A DNA stretch of 64,000 bases from Lentisphaera araneosa HTCC2155. Lineage in GTDB: Bacteria; Verrucomicrobiota; Lentisphaeria; Lentisphaerales; Lentisphaeraceae. The translations under genes were made by a program, and so were the position numbers. Positions within the stretch are counted from its first letter, which is position 1, and each line of letters opens with the position of its first letter. The stretch covers positions 1 through 64,000 of the forward strand of contig NZ_ABCK01000017.1 of assembly GCF_000170755.1 (NCBI RefSeq), read 5' to 3'. A model generated the notes under the pieces. The model saw only the letters and a list, made by a program, of their open reading frames with translations. It searched no databases and had not been told where the DNA came from. Of this stretch, positions 55,117 through 64,000 are shown in pieces.

Positions 55117-55682
55117 ATGTGGCGATAAAAGTTCAGGCTTTATTAGGTGAGCGTCACTGTGGTGATATGGGGCTGTATAGAGAATTTAATAATGGAAGCC
55201 TTTTAGCCATTCTTGTGGATGTGACGGGGCATGGAGATGAAGCAGGCCGTTTAGCTAAGAAAATTGAATCTCGACTCGTTTTTCAAGAAGATCAGGAAGT
55301 TGAGTCCTATCTCGATGTCGTTAACGAAATTTGCCGTGGTGAAATTGGTTGTGCGGCTGGAGTCGTGAAAATTAGTACTGATAATCGCTTTACTTACGCG
55401 GGAGTCGGTAATGTGTTGTGCCACATTTATAGAAATAACGAAAGTAAAAGTTTAGTGTCTAAGGACGGTATGCTAGGTGTGAGAAAAGGGAGCTACTTCA
55501 AACAAGAATATCAATTGGAGCCAAAGAATTTGGTTTTGATGCACACTGATGGTTTAAGTGATTTTAGTAAAAAAGAGCTGTTTTTTTTAGAGCATGAGAA
55601 CATAAATTCAATAGTACATCGGCTCGTGCGCGATTGTGGAAAAATGACTGATGATATGGGATGTCTGGGGATAAAAATATGA
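55113..55682 (+). CDS. RsbX-like PP2C-type phosphatase
   Basis: The 189-residue minimal PPM/SpoIIE-type phosphatase carries LVDVTGHGDEAG (metal-binding Asp36), GVGNV, LMHTDGLSDF and the final DDMGCLGI. RsbX resets the stressosome by dephosphorylating RsbR and RsbS. It is the fourth gene of the R-S-T-X module. The next gene starts at an overlapping ATGA. Confidence 0.88.
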   Translation: MNVAIKVQALLGERHCGDMGLYREFNNGSLLAILVDVTGHGDEAGRLAKKIESRLVFQEDQEVESYLDVVNEICRGEIGCAAGVVKISTDNRFTYAGVGNVLCHIYRNNESKSLVSKDGMLGVRKGSYFKQEYQLEPKNLVLMHTDGLSDFSKKELFFLEHENINSIVHRLVRDCGKMTDDMGCLGIKI

Positions 55683-57160
55683 TTGAATTAGGCCATATAA
55701 AAGTAAAGTCCGAGATCTGTCTTTTGGCACTGCGTAAGAAGTTTTATGCTTTTTTTAAAATGCTCGAATTAGACGATGTCGTCTGCGTACGAAAAGTGAG
55801 TTTTTTGTCGGAGTTGTTGCGTTCCTTAAACTGTAATAGTGAAGTTGAAATCAAAATTGAAAAACAATTTGAAGGGACCTTTTTACGGTTGGAGTTGAGT
55901 CGAGATATGTCGCTTCCGTTAGTGTTAAAAGATTATTTCACGGAAGTTGCGGAACTAGATGGAAAGCTGATTCTCAAAGATTTCTTAGTGAATGAGTTCA
56001 ATTTTAGCAATCAAGATATTACTAATATGCGGCATAAATTTAGCGAGAAAACGGTTGAGCAACTCTTGCATGAGCTCGAATTAAAAAACGAAGAACTAGC
56101 CAATCACGGAACCTTGCTAGAGGAAAAAGTCATTCGACGTACACGAGATGCTGAACGCGCTCGGGAAGATGCCGAGAAAGCAAATGTGGCAAAAAGCCAA
56201 TTTTTATCAAACATGAGTCATGAATTGCGAACTCCGCTAAATGGGGTGCTTGGCTATACGCAAGTTCTTCAAAATGCTTCTGATCTTCAAGATAAATATA
56301 AGGGAAGTCTCAAGGGGATTATGAACTGCGGGGAGCACCTGCTTACGGTGATTAATGACATTTTGGATATATCTAAAATTGAAGCGGGAAAACTCGATTT
56401 AGTTTATGACGAAGTCGATGTGCTTAAAGTCGTGAGTGACACAGAAGATATTTTGCGATACAAAGCTTTGGAAAAGGGTTTGAGTTTAAATCATTCACTT
56501 GATCCAGAAATCCCTCAATCAATTAAATCAGACCCGACAAAGTTACGTCAAATCCTTGTAAATTTAGTGGGAAATGCGGTGAAGTATACGGCATCTGGTG
56601 GTGTGGAATTAAAGCTAAAGAAGTCTGGGGATATGATTAAATTCTCAATTATTGATACGGGGATTGGTATCCCTAAAGATAAGCAAAGTCACGTTTTCGA
56701 AGCTTTTCGTCAAGATGAAGGCGGTCGACAAGAAGGTGGGACGGGCTTAGGACTCGCCATTTGTGTAAAACTTGTTGAAGCTTTTGGTGGCGAGATTGGC
56801 TTGGAAAGTGAAGAGGGTAAAGGAAGTACTTTTTGGTTCACTCATCCCGCAAATTTTGATGGCGTGAAAGTGAAGCTTCAAGAAAAAGTGGAAACGGCAG
56901 AATCATCAGAGCCGGTATCTAGTGAGCAGTCGCTCGAGATAATATGGCAGGAATTAACTCTGGATGAAGAATGGCTGAAAGATTTGGCCGATGCAGCTGA
57001 CTTGGGCGATTTTAGTGAATTGGAAAGTTTAGCCAATGAGCTTGGTGGTAAAGCAGATGAATTGAAATTGAAAGATTTAATTTTGGATAAAGCGAACGCT
57101 TTTGATTTCTCTGGAGTTCAGCAATTAATCGAAAAATACAACGAGGTGCAAAGTGAGTGA
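55679..57160 (+). CDS. Histidine kinase linked to the stressosome
   Basis: The 493-residue soluble kinase has no membrane span. Its N-terminal 130 residues resemble a degenerate GHKL/RsbT-like module (LALRKKFYAFFKMLELDD, KVSFLSELLRSLN). A coiled coil follows, then HisKA with SHELRTPLNG (His181), and HATPase with NLVGNAVKYT, DTGIGIP and GGTGLGLAI. The acidic helical tail at about 410-493 resembles those of hybrid kinases. The ATG at 55679, overlapping the rsbX stop, is preferred over 55661. The last 8 bp overlap the receiver-kinase gene, its likely partner. Confidence 0.93.
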   Translation: MIELGHIKVKSEICLLALRKKFYAFFKMLELDDVVCVRKVSFLSELLRSLNCNSEVEIKIEKQFEGTFLRLELSRDMSLPLVLKDYFTEVAELDGKLILKDFLVNEFNFSNQDITNMRHKFSEKTVEQLLHELELKNEELANHGTLLEEKVIRRTRDAERAREDAEKANVAKSQFLSNMSHELRTPLNGVLGYTQVLQNASDLQDKYKGSLKGIMNCGEHLLTVINDILDISKIEAGKLDLVYDEVDVLKVVSDTEDILRYKALEKGLSLNHSLDPEIPQSIKSDPTKLRQILVNLVGNAVKYTASGGVELKLKKSGDMIKFSIIDTGIGIPKDKQSHVFEAFRQDEGGRQEGGTGLGLAICVKLVEAFGGEIGLESEEGKGSTFWFTHPANFDGVKVKLQEKVETAESSEPVSSEQSLEIIWQELTLDEEWLKDLADAADLGDFSELESLANELGGKADELKLKDLILDKANAFDFSGVQQLIEKYNEVQSE

Positions 57161-59267
57161 GCTCGGTGAAGACCTAATTTTAATTGTCGATGACAATGCG
57201 AATAATTTACAGGTTTTATTTAAAACTCTAGCGGTTTTAGATGCGAAAGTTTTGGTGGCAAAAGGTGGGCTTCAAGCCTTAGTCACAGTAGAAAAAAGAA
57301 AGCCTTCTTTGATTCTCTTGGATATTATGATGCCAGATAAAGATGGTTATGAAGTTTGTGCAGAGCTTAAGGAGAATGAAGAGACCAAAGATATTCCCAT
57401 TATATTTTTATCGGCCTTAGGGCAAGTACAGGATAAAGTTAAAGGCTTAGATCTAGGTGCAGTGGATTTTATTACTAAACCCTTCCAAGCAGAAGAGGTT
57501 GTTTCTAGGGTGAAAACTCAGCTTCGTTTAAAGCGCTTGAGTGAAAGCTTAAAAGACAAAAATGCATTGCTCGAAGCTGAACTTAAAAAAGTTCAGTATT
57601 TGGGAGAAGAAGCCAAGCGAGAAATGAGTGGACCACTGCTCGGTTCCAGTGATTCTTTAAATCTTTTGCAAGAAAAGATTGAACATTCAGGAGTGATGGC
57701 AAAACCTTTAATGTTGCTCAGTAAACCAGGTTGTGGTGAGGGAGCTGTGGCACGAGAGATACATCAAGCTTCAAGATTTAGTGAGCGCGCTTTCGTACAG
57801 GTGAATTGTGCACTTCTCTACCAAAATCACGCAGATGTTTTAAAGAGTGATAATGAATTGATTGAGAAGTTCGATTTAGCGCGAGGTGGTTGTCTTTATT
57901 TTGAGCAGCTTAATAAGTTGGCTTTAGATAAGCAAGAAACAATTGTTGATTATATTAAGGCACATTGGTCGACCGATGGTAAGGAAGATGGATTGGTCAT
58001 TTTTCACGCCAATAGAGACTATGGGAAAAATGAACTGCATGCTGGCCTCTTGGATTTTCTTTGTGAAAATGTTGTTCAAATTCCTCGCCTCCATGAACGC
58101 AGTGCAGATATAGGTGATATTGCGCATTATTATGCTCAGAAATACGCTCTTAAGCTCAGTAAAACCATTGATGGGATTAGCGAAGCGAGTGTCAAAAACC
58201 TTGAGCAGTATTCTTGGCCTGGAGATCTCAATGAGTTAGAGAACTTAATTGAACGAGAAGTTTTTAAAACGGATATTCAGATCCTTGAAATTAGCCGACA
58301 GAGCTTAGAAGGACAACAGACAATTGGAGCCTATCAACTAGATGGCATGCTCGGCGATGGAGGCATGGGTGAGGTTTGGTGCGGAATGCATCAGCTCTTA
58401 GCTCGTCCAGCAGCGATTAAATTGATAAAGAATTTGGATTCTAAACTTCTGAGTAAGGATAATTTGACTCAACGTTTCCATCGTGAAGCAAAATCCACGG
58501 CAAATCTGCAGTCTCCGCATACCGTGACGCTCTATGACTACGGCGTGACTGATTTAGGAGAGTTTTATTATGTGATGGAGCTTTTGGATGGTTTGAGTTT
58601 AGGCGAGCTTATTAAGCATTTTGGACCTCTGCAACCAAGTCGTGCGCTCTACCTCATGAAGCAAGCTTGTCGTAGTTTGGCCGAGGCACATGATTTAGGA
58701 ATGGTTCATCGGGATATTAAGCCAGATAATTTATTTATAGCGAAGTTAGGCGCTGAATACGACTTCTTAAAAATTCTTGATTTTGGTATCGTTTCAAATT
58801 CTCAGGCAGAAGATATAGACTTAACCAAGGGTCAGCCGATTGGTACGCCTAGTTTTATGGCTCCCGAAACGGCTATGGGTAAAGAACTGACTGGTTTGGC
58901 CGATATATACTCACTTGCTTGTACTTTTTATATGGCTTTGACTGGGGAGCATGTTTTTGATGCACCGACACCTATGGCGGTTATGCTAAAGCACATTCAA
59001 GATGAGGCGCCGAATATTCAAGAAGTAGCTAAGTTTGATACCCCTAAGGGCTTTGCAGATGTTTTGATGTCCTGTATGGACAAAGAGCCTGCTAATCGTC
59101 CGAGTTCAGCATTGGATTTGTATCAACGCTTAGATAAACTTGAGAATGAATGGGGTTGCCAAGAAGCGCAAGATTGGTGGGTGTCTCATGTCGATTTAGA
59201 TAAGAATGAGAAGTTTAGCAAGACGATGTCAGAAAACTTCAAAACTATGTTGATTGATTCTGAATAG
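57153..59267 (+). CDS. Receiver / degenerate AAA+ / Ser/Thr kinase fusion protein
   Basis: A 704-residue three-part protein. (1) Receiver domain 1-125 with acidic pair D13 D14, phospho-acceptor D57 and Lys109. (2) A sigma54-activator-like AAA+ domain at about 160-385. In its Walker A the Lys is replaced (SKPGCGEG, Glu196), the GAFTGA loop is missing and Walker B reads LYFEQL, while LHERSADI and WPGDLNELENLIERE remain. (3) A Hanks-type kinase at about 393-670 with GDGGMGEV, Lys423, HRDIKPDN (519-526), DFG (543-545) and GTPSFMAPE, all intact. The AAA+ part should not hydrolyse ATP or activate sigma54. It probably couples receiver phosphorylation to kinase activity. Confidence 0.92.
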   Translation: MSELGEDLILIVDDNANNLQVLFKTLAVLDAKVLVAKGGLQALVTVEKRKPSLILLDIMMPDKDGYEVCAELKENEETKDIPIIFLSALGQVQDKVKGLDLGAVDFITKPFQAEEVVSRVKTQLRLKRLSESLKDKNALLEAELKKVQYLGEEAKREMSGPLLGSSDSLNLLQEKIEHSGVMAKPLMLLSKPGCGEGAVAREIHQASRFSERAFVQVNCALLYQNHADVLKSDNELIEKFDLARGGCLYFEQLNKLALDKQETIVDYIKAHWSTDGKEDGLVIFHANRDYGKNELHAGLLDFLCENVVQIPRLHERSADIGDIAHYYAQKYALKLSKTIDGISEASVKNLEQYSWPGDLNELENLIEREVFKTDIQILEISRQSLEGQQTIGAYQLDGMLGDGGMGEVWCGMHQLLARPAAIKLIKNLDSKLLSKDNLTQRFHREAKSTANLQSPHTVTLYDYGVTDLGEFYYVMELLDGLSLGELIKHFGPLQPSRALYLMKQACRSLAEAHDLGMVHRDIKPDNLFIAKLGAEYDFLKILDFGIVSNSQAEDIDLTKGQPIGTPSFMAPETAMGKELTGLADIYSLACTFYMALTGEHVFDAPTPMAVMLKHIQDEAPNIQEVAKFDTPKGFADVLMSCMDKEPANRPSSALDLYQRLDKLENEWGCQEAQDWWVSHVDLDKNEKFSKTMSENFKTMLIDSE

Positions 59268-59272
59268 ACAAT

Positions 59273-59305
59273 AAAAAAGCCACTTCAAAATGAAGTGGCT
59301 TTTTT
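59273..59305. terminator. Bidirectional terminator between the stressosome operon and eno
   Basis: AAAAAAGCCACTTCA, loop AAA and TGAAGTGGCTTTTTT form a perfect 15-bp stem flanked by A and T tracts. It serves both convergent operons. Confidence 0.95.
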
Positions 59306-59327
59306 GTGGGCTTTAAGCTTCTAGCTC

Positions 59328-60929
<1,602 letters not shown>

Positions 60930-61703
60930 ATGTCTTTTATTGAAAGTTTAACAAGCACTGATTGGGCCTTGCTTTATATAAGTGCTTTAATTGTGGGCTT
61001 TGCCAAAACAGGGATTACTGGTATCGGGATCCTTGCAGTGCCACTCTTTGCGATGGTATTTCCCGCTGAAAAATCAGCTGGGATTTTGCTTCCTGTTTTG
61101 TGCGTCGCTGACTTGGTAGCGGTGTTTTATTATAGAAATCATGCCGACTGGAAGCAGATTTGGCGTTTAATGCCTTGGGTTGCCGTGGGCTTATTAAGTG
61201 CCACGCTAATTTATTATTTCGGCCGCCAAGAAGGAAGTATGATGGGCGATTTTATACGGACAAGCATGAAACCCACTATGGGTATTATTGTTTTGTTGGT
61301 ACAGGCTTTTGGCTTATGGAGAAGAAATCATAAAGAAGTTCCGAAGGGGAAGACCTCAGCTGGGATTGCTGGTGTGGCAGCGGGTTTTACCAGTATGTTA
61401 GCCAATGCTGCCGGACCGATTATGGCTATCTATTTACTTATGATGAAGTTGCCTAAGAAGACTTTTATAGGAACAAAAGCCTGGTTCTTTCTGATTATTA
61501 ACTATGTTAAAATCCCCTTGATGATTGTGGGTGCCAATTCAATTAATCAACAAACCTTAATGCTGAATGCTAAACTTATTCCCGCTATTTTGTTGGGGAG
61601 CTTTTTAGGTGTGCGCTTGGTGAATATTATCCCTGAAGATAAATTCCGTATCATGGTTCAAATACTTGTGTTTGCCTCTTGTTTAAAACTAATCTTTGCT
61701 TAG
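60930..61703 (+). CDS. TauE/SafE-family permease
   Basis: This 257-residue membrane protein has about eight hydrophobic segments. It carries the family pattern: the first repeat with VGFAKTGITGIGILAVPLFA and the second with AGVAAGFTSMLANAAGPIMAIYLL, both beginning with the typical Gly-rich helix. Members export or import sulfite, sulfoacetate and other organic anions. The substrate is unknown. It stands alone, 32 bp before the PhnA-family gene. Confidence 0.92.
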   Translation: MSFIESLTSTDWALLYISALIVGFAKTGITGIGILAVPLFAMVFPAEKSAGILLPVLCVADLVAVFYYRNHADWKQIWRLMPWVAVGLLSATLIYYFGRQEGSMMGDFIRTSMKPTMGIIVLLVQAFGLWRRNHKEVPKGKTSAGIAGVAAGFTSMLANAAGPIMAIYLLMMKLPKKTFIGTKAWFFLIINYVKIPLMIVGANSINQQTLMLNAKLIPAILLGSFLGVRLVNIIPEDKFRIMVQILVFASCLKLIFA

Positions 61704-61735
61704 ATTCAAAGAAAAATTATTAAAGGATAGTTCAC

Positions 61736-62347
61736 ATGGCTAAAGGAAAAGATGAGTTTGAAGCTCGTAAAGCAATTGTCAGTCAATTTGGGAAAGATTT
61801 GGCGCGTCGCTGTAAATCTCAATGTGAATTGTGCGGAGAGAGTACCAGCTTAGAGATTTTTGAAGTTCCTCCAGTTGCCGATCCCGAATTTGCGAAGTGC
61901 GCAATGATTTGCGAAGTATGCAAAAGTCAGCTCGAGAATCCTGAGTGCATCAATGTAAACTATTGGCACTGTCTCAACGAAACGGCTTGGACTGAAGAGC
62001 CAGCAGTGCAGGTTTTAGTGTGGCGCATGCTCAATCATTTAAAAGGGGAAGCTTGGGCACAGGATTTAAAAGATCAGCTCTACTTAGAAGAAGATGTGAT
62101 TGAATGGGCTGAAGATGACGGCACAAACAAAAAAGCCACGCACTTTGATAGTAATAAGGACCCTTTGTTTGAGGGGGACTCAGTTCATGTGATAAAAGAT
62201 CTTGATGTTCGCGGTGCAGGTTTTACTGCCAAGCGAGGAGCGGCAGTTAAAAATATTCATTTATGTAGTAATCCCGAGCATATAGAAGGTCGCGTGAATG
62301 GAACAAAGATTGTGTTGAAGACCTGCTTTTTAAAGAAAAGTAATTAA
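61736..62347 (+). CDS. PhnA/YjdM-family zinc-ribbon protein
   Basis: The 203-residue protein has an N-terminal zinc ribbon with Cys pairs (RCKSQCELCG near 25; MICEVCKS near 60), then a C-terminal SH3-like PhnA domain at about 142-200 (LFEGDSVHVIKDLDVRGAGFTAKRG, HIEGRVNGTKIVLKTCFLKK). PhnA was linked by name to phosphonate use, but its role is not established. AAAGGA lies about 10 bp before the ATG. The P450 gene starts 5 bp after its stop. Confidence 0.88.
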   Translation: MAKGKDEFEARKAIVSQFGKDLARRCKSQCELCGESTSLEIFEVPPVADPEFAKCAMICEVCKSQLENPECINVNYWHCLNETAWTEEPAVQVLVWRMLNHLKGEAWAQDLKDQLYLEEDVIEWAEDDGTNKKATHFDSNKDPLFEGDSVHVIKDLDVRGAGFTAKRGAAVKNIHLCSNPEHIEGRVNGTKIVLKTCFLKKSN

Positions 62348-62352
62348 TTGTT

Positions 62353-63558
62353 ATGATGAAACTGCAGAGTTTTAGCCCTTGGGAAGAGGGGTTCTTTGAT
62401 AATCCTTACCCTTTCTTTGATCGTCTGAGAGAAAATGAGCCGGTGCATTGGAGTGATGCTTTCGATGGTTGGGTCATCACTTCCTATGACTTAGTTAAAG
62501 AAGTGAGTATGTCGAATGTGTTTTCTTCGGATAAGCTTAATTTACTTTTTAATCGTTTGAGTGCTGAGCAGCAGGAGGCGATGTCGCCCATGCTGGAGAA
62601 TATGCGTTATTGGGCGATTATGTTGGATGGCGATGATCATAAACGTATTCGTACGGTTCTCAATAAAACGTTTACGGCGGCCTTTAGTGAAAGTATGCGT
62701 GGACGTATCGAAGAGATATGTGATGAGCTGATTACTGAGATGCAGAAAAAAGAAAGTTTTGATTTGGTAGAGGATTTTGGCTATCCATTGCCCGCTACAT
62801 TGATAGCTTGGGTTATAGGTGTTCCAGAGGATAAGATTGAGTGGTTTAAAGGTGTTTCGGGAGATATAAGCAAAGTCTTTAATCTAGCGAGTAACCCCGA
62901 TCCTGAATGTGCGAAAAAATGTTTGCTTGCCGTTTTGGAGATCACCGCGTTTTTAAAAGATATTTTATCTAAGCCAGAGGCATTAGCTGAGGGGACATTG
63001 GCTAAGAGTTTAGTGGTCAGTGATTTAAATGAAAAAGAAATCATATCAACTATGACTCTCATGCTTGTGGCAGGTCATGAAACAACGACACAGTTGATAG
63101 TCAATACGATCTATACTTTATTGCTTCACCCGCGCGAGAAGGAAAAATTAACAAGCGATTATTCCTTGATAGAAAGTGCCGTAGAAGAAGTCTTGCGCTA
63201 TGAGTCACCGGTACAGAATTTAGCCAGAGTTGCGACAAAGGATTATGTTTTAGGTGGTGTAAAAATTAAAAAAGGCCAAAAATTGGTGCCTTTTGTGAAT
63301 GCCGCCAATAGAGATGTGAAAGCTTTCGAAGAGCCAGATGAGTTTAGGATTGATCGAAGCCCCAATAAGCACCTTGCCTTTGGTTTCGGGAAGCACCTTT
63401 GTTCAGGGGCTTACTTAGCTCGCATGGAGGGCGCCGTATCGGTAAAGAAGCTCTTGCAGGCTTTTCCTGATTTACGTTTTGCCGATGAGAAGCAAGAGGT
63501 GGAATGGGTGCGCAATGTGGCTTTCCGACAAATGGAAAGCCTCATACTCAAAGCTTAA
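62353..63558 (+). CDS. Cytochrome P450
   Basis: This 401-residue soluble bacterial P450 has the I-helix oxygen-activation motif AGHETTT (240-246), the K-helix ExxR as E279-VL-R282, and the heme loop FGFGKHLCSG with Cys350 as the thiolate ligand. The N-terminal FDNPYPFFDRLRENEPVHW is typical of bacterial class I enzymes. No ferredoxin or reductase gene is next to it. Substrate unknown. Its stop abuts the convergent ABM-like gene with no gap. Confidence 0.97.
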   Translation: MMKLQSFSPWEEGFFDNPYPFFDRLRENEPVHWSDAFDGWVITSYDLVKEVSMSNVFSSDKLNLLFNRLSAEQQEAMSPMLENMRYWAIMLDGDDHKRIRTVLNKTFTAAFSESMRGRIEEICDELITEMQKKESFDLVEDFGYPLPATLIAWVIGVPEDKIEWFKGVSGDISKVFNLASNPDPECAKKCLLAVLEITAFLKDILSKPEALAEGTLAKSLVVSDLNEKEIISTMTLMLVAGHETTTQLIVNTIYTLLLHPREKEKLTSDYSLIESAVEEVLRYESPVQNLARVATKDYVLGGVKIKKGQKLVPFVNAANRDVKAFEEPDEFRIDRSPNKHLAFGFGKHLCSGAYLARMEGAVSVKKLLQAFPDLRFADEKQEVEWVRNVAFRQMESLILKA

Positions 63559-63921
63559 TTATTTCCTAAAACCGTATTCGAGCTCGAAATAGGTGATGTC
63601 GAGATCTTTAAGAGGTTCTTTGAGTTGATCTAGCTCTTCTTTGGGGCCATGGATTTCAAACTGAACGAGTTCCGATAGTGTGAGAGCTTTCTCGATAATG
63701 TCCCCTACGTTTGCGATATGTGCTAGAACGCCTTGGGCATTCGTGTAAGCTTCGCGGCAATGGGCAATATCCTTATTAAATACAAAGCCGTAGTAGAGGC
63801 ACTCAGATTCACTGCTGGTACGAGCAACGAACTCTTCGCAGACTTTTTTAAAGTCATTCATTTTTCCATCTTGGACTTTGAAGTAAGGGACGATTGAACA
63901 GCATTTATCAGTAGTGGCCAT
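63559..63921 (-). CDS. Small ABM-like (dimeric alpha-beta barrel) protein
   Basis: The 120-residue protein has the pattern of antibiotic-biosynthesis-monooxygenase-like ferredoxin folds: PYFKVQDGKMNDFKKVCEEFV, ECLYYGFVFN, REAYTNAQGVLAHIANV, then VQFEIHGP. Members are heme-degrading or quinol-type monooxygenases or have no known activity. GGAG lies about 9 bp before the ATG on the minus strand. It is convergent with the P450 gene, so no operon link is implied. The last 79 bp of the window upstream of it hold no recognised gene. Confidence 0.7.
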   Translation of the reverse strand: MATTDKCCSIVPYFKVQDGKMNDFKKVCEEFVARTSSESECLYYGFVFNKDIAHCREAYTNAQGVLAHIANVGDIIEKALTLSELVQFEIHGPKEELDQLKEPLKDLDITYFELEYGFRK

Positions 63922-64000
63922 GAGGATGACTCCATATTAGTTTTGTTTAGTAAGTCAACTAATGTATTAAACTTGAAAGTAATTTCAATCTCGCATAGGG

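Noticed and set aside
57153-59267. Sigma54-dependent response regulator (NtrC type)
   Set aside because: The AAA+ part lacks the GAFTGA loop and a functional Walker A/B, and the C-terminus is a kinase domain instead of a Fis-type HTH.

Overview
The window reads as a chromosomal segment of a PVC-superphylum bacterium, most likely a Lentisphaera-type organism. This is inferred from three things: the order tRNA-tuf-(rpmG)-trnW-secE-nusG-rplKAJL-rpoBC, which resembles Chlamydiae; the abundance of zinc-ribbon Ser/Thr kinase proteins with one membrane span; and the mix of GlgE, CimA and Gfo/Idh/MocA enzymes. No rRNA gene or CRISPR array is visible.

Region 1 (1-18753) is a transcription/translation supercluster, all on the + strand: a partial tRNA, tuf, rpmG, tRNA-Trp, secE, nusG, rplKAJL, rpoBC, rpsL, rpsG, fusA, then the start of the S10 operon (rpsJ, rplC, rplD, rplW, rplB, rpsS). 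It stops at a strong UUCG terminator directly after rpsS, so rplV, rpsC and the rest of the canonical operon do not follow. nusG (one) and fusA (two) carry single-base frame breaks. RpoB has Ala and RpsL has Arg at the classic rifampicin (H526) and streptomycin (K88) positions.

Region 2 (18805-22931) is a nested mobile island. An IS1182-like remnant has terminal inverted repeats and a TTTA direct repeat at its outer ends. Inside it sits a two-gene DUF1670 unit with its own bipartite inverted repeats, and an IS3-family element with a programmed -1 frameshift sits between the two DUF1670 genes.

Region 3 (23112-36743) holds two large paralogous zinc-ribbon / pseudokinase / membrane-span / beta-helix proteins and an M50-like metalloprotease on the minus strand. 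Divergent to them is a compact ftsB-hemW-Ser/Thr kinase-glgE operon, in which the active kinase gene overlaps glgE.

Region 4 (36751-53417) is mostly minus-strand housekeeping: pheST; an RdgC-like protein, dtd and a TPR protein; a DUF805-like protein; a small lipoprotein; a sugar isomerase plus Gfo/Idh/MocA pair with a divergent PAS-AraC regulator; a frame-broken cimA (+ strand); a small protein with an SSB-like acidic tail; coaB, argG and a 2H phosphoesterase.

Region 5 (53575-59305) is the most interesting block: a stressosome module with globin-type RsbR, RsbS-like STAS protein, RsbT switch kinase and RsbX phosphatase. It is fused operonically to a histidine kinase and to a 704-residue protein joining a receiver domain, a degenerate sigma54-type AAA+ domain and an active Ser/Thr kinase. 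This suggests a gas- or redox-sensing stressosome whose output passes through two-component phosphorelay to Ser/Thr phosphorylation.

Region 6 (59328-64000) carries enolase, a TauE/SafE permease, a PhnA-family protein, a cytochrome P450 and a small ABM-like protein.
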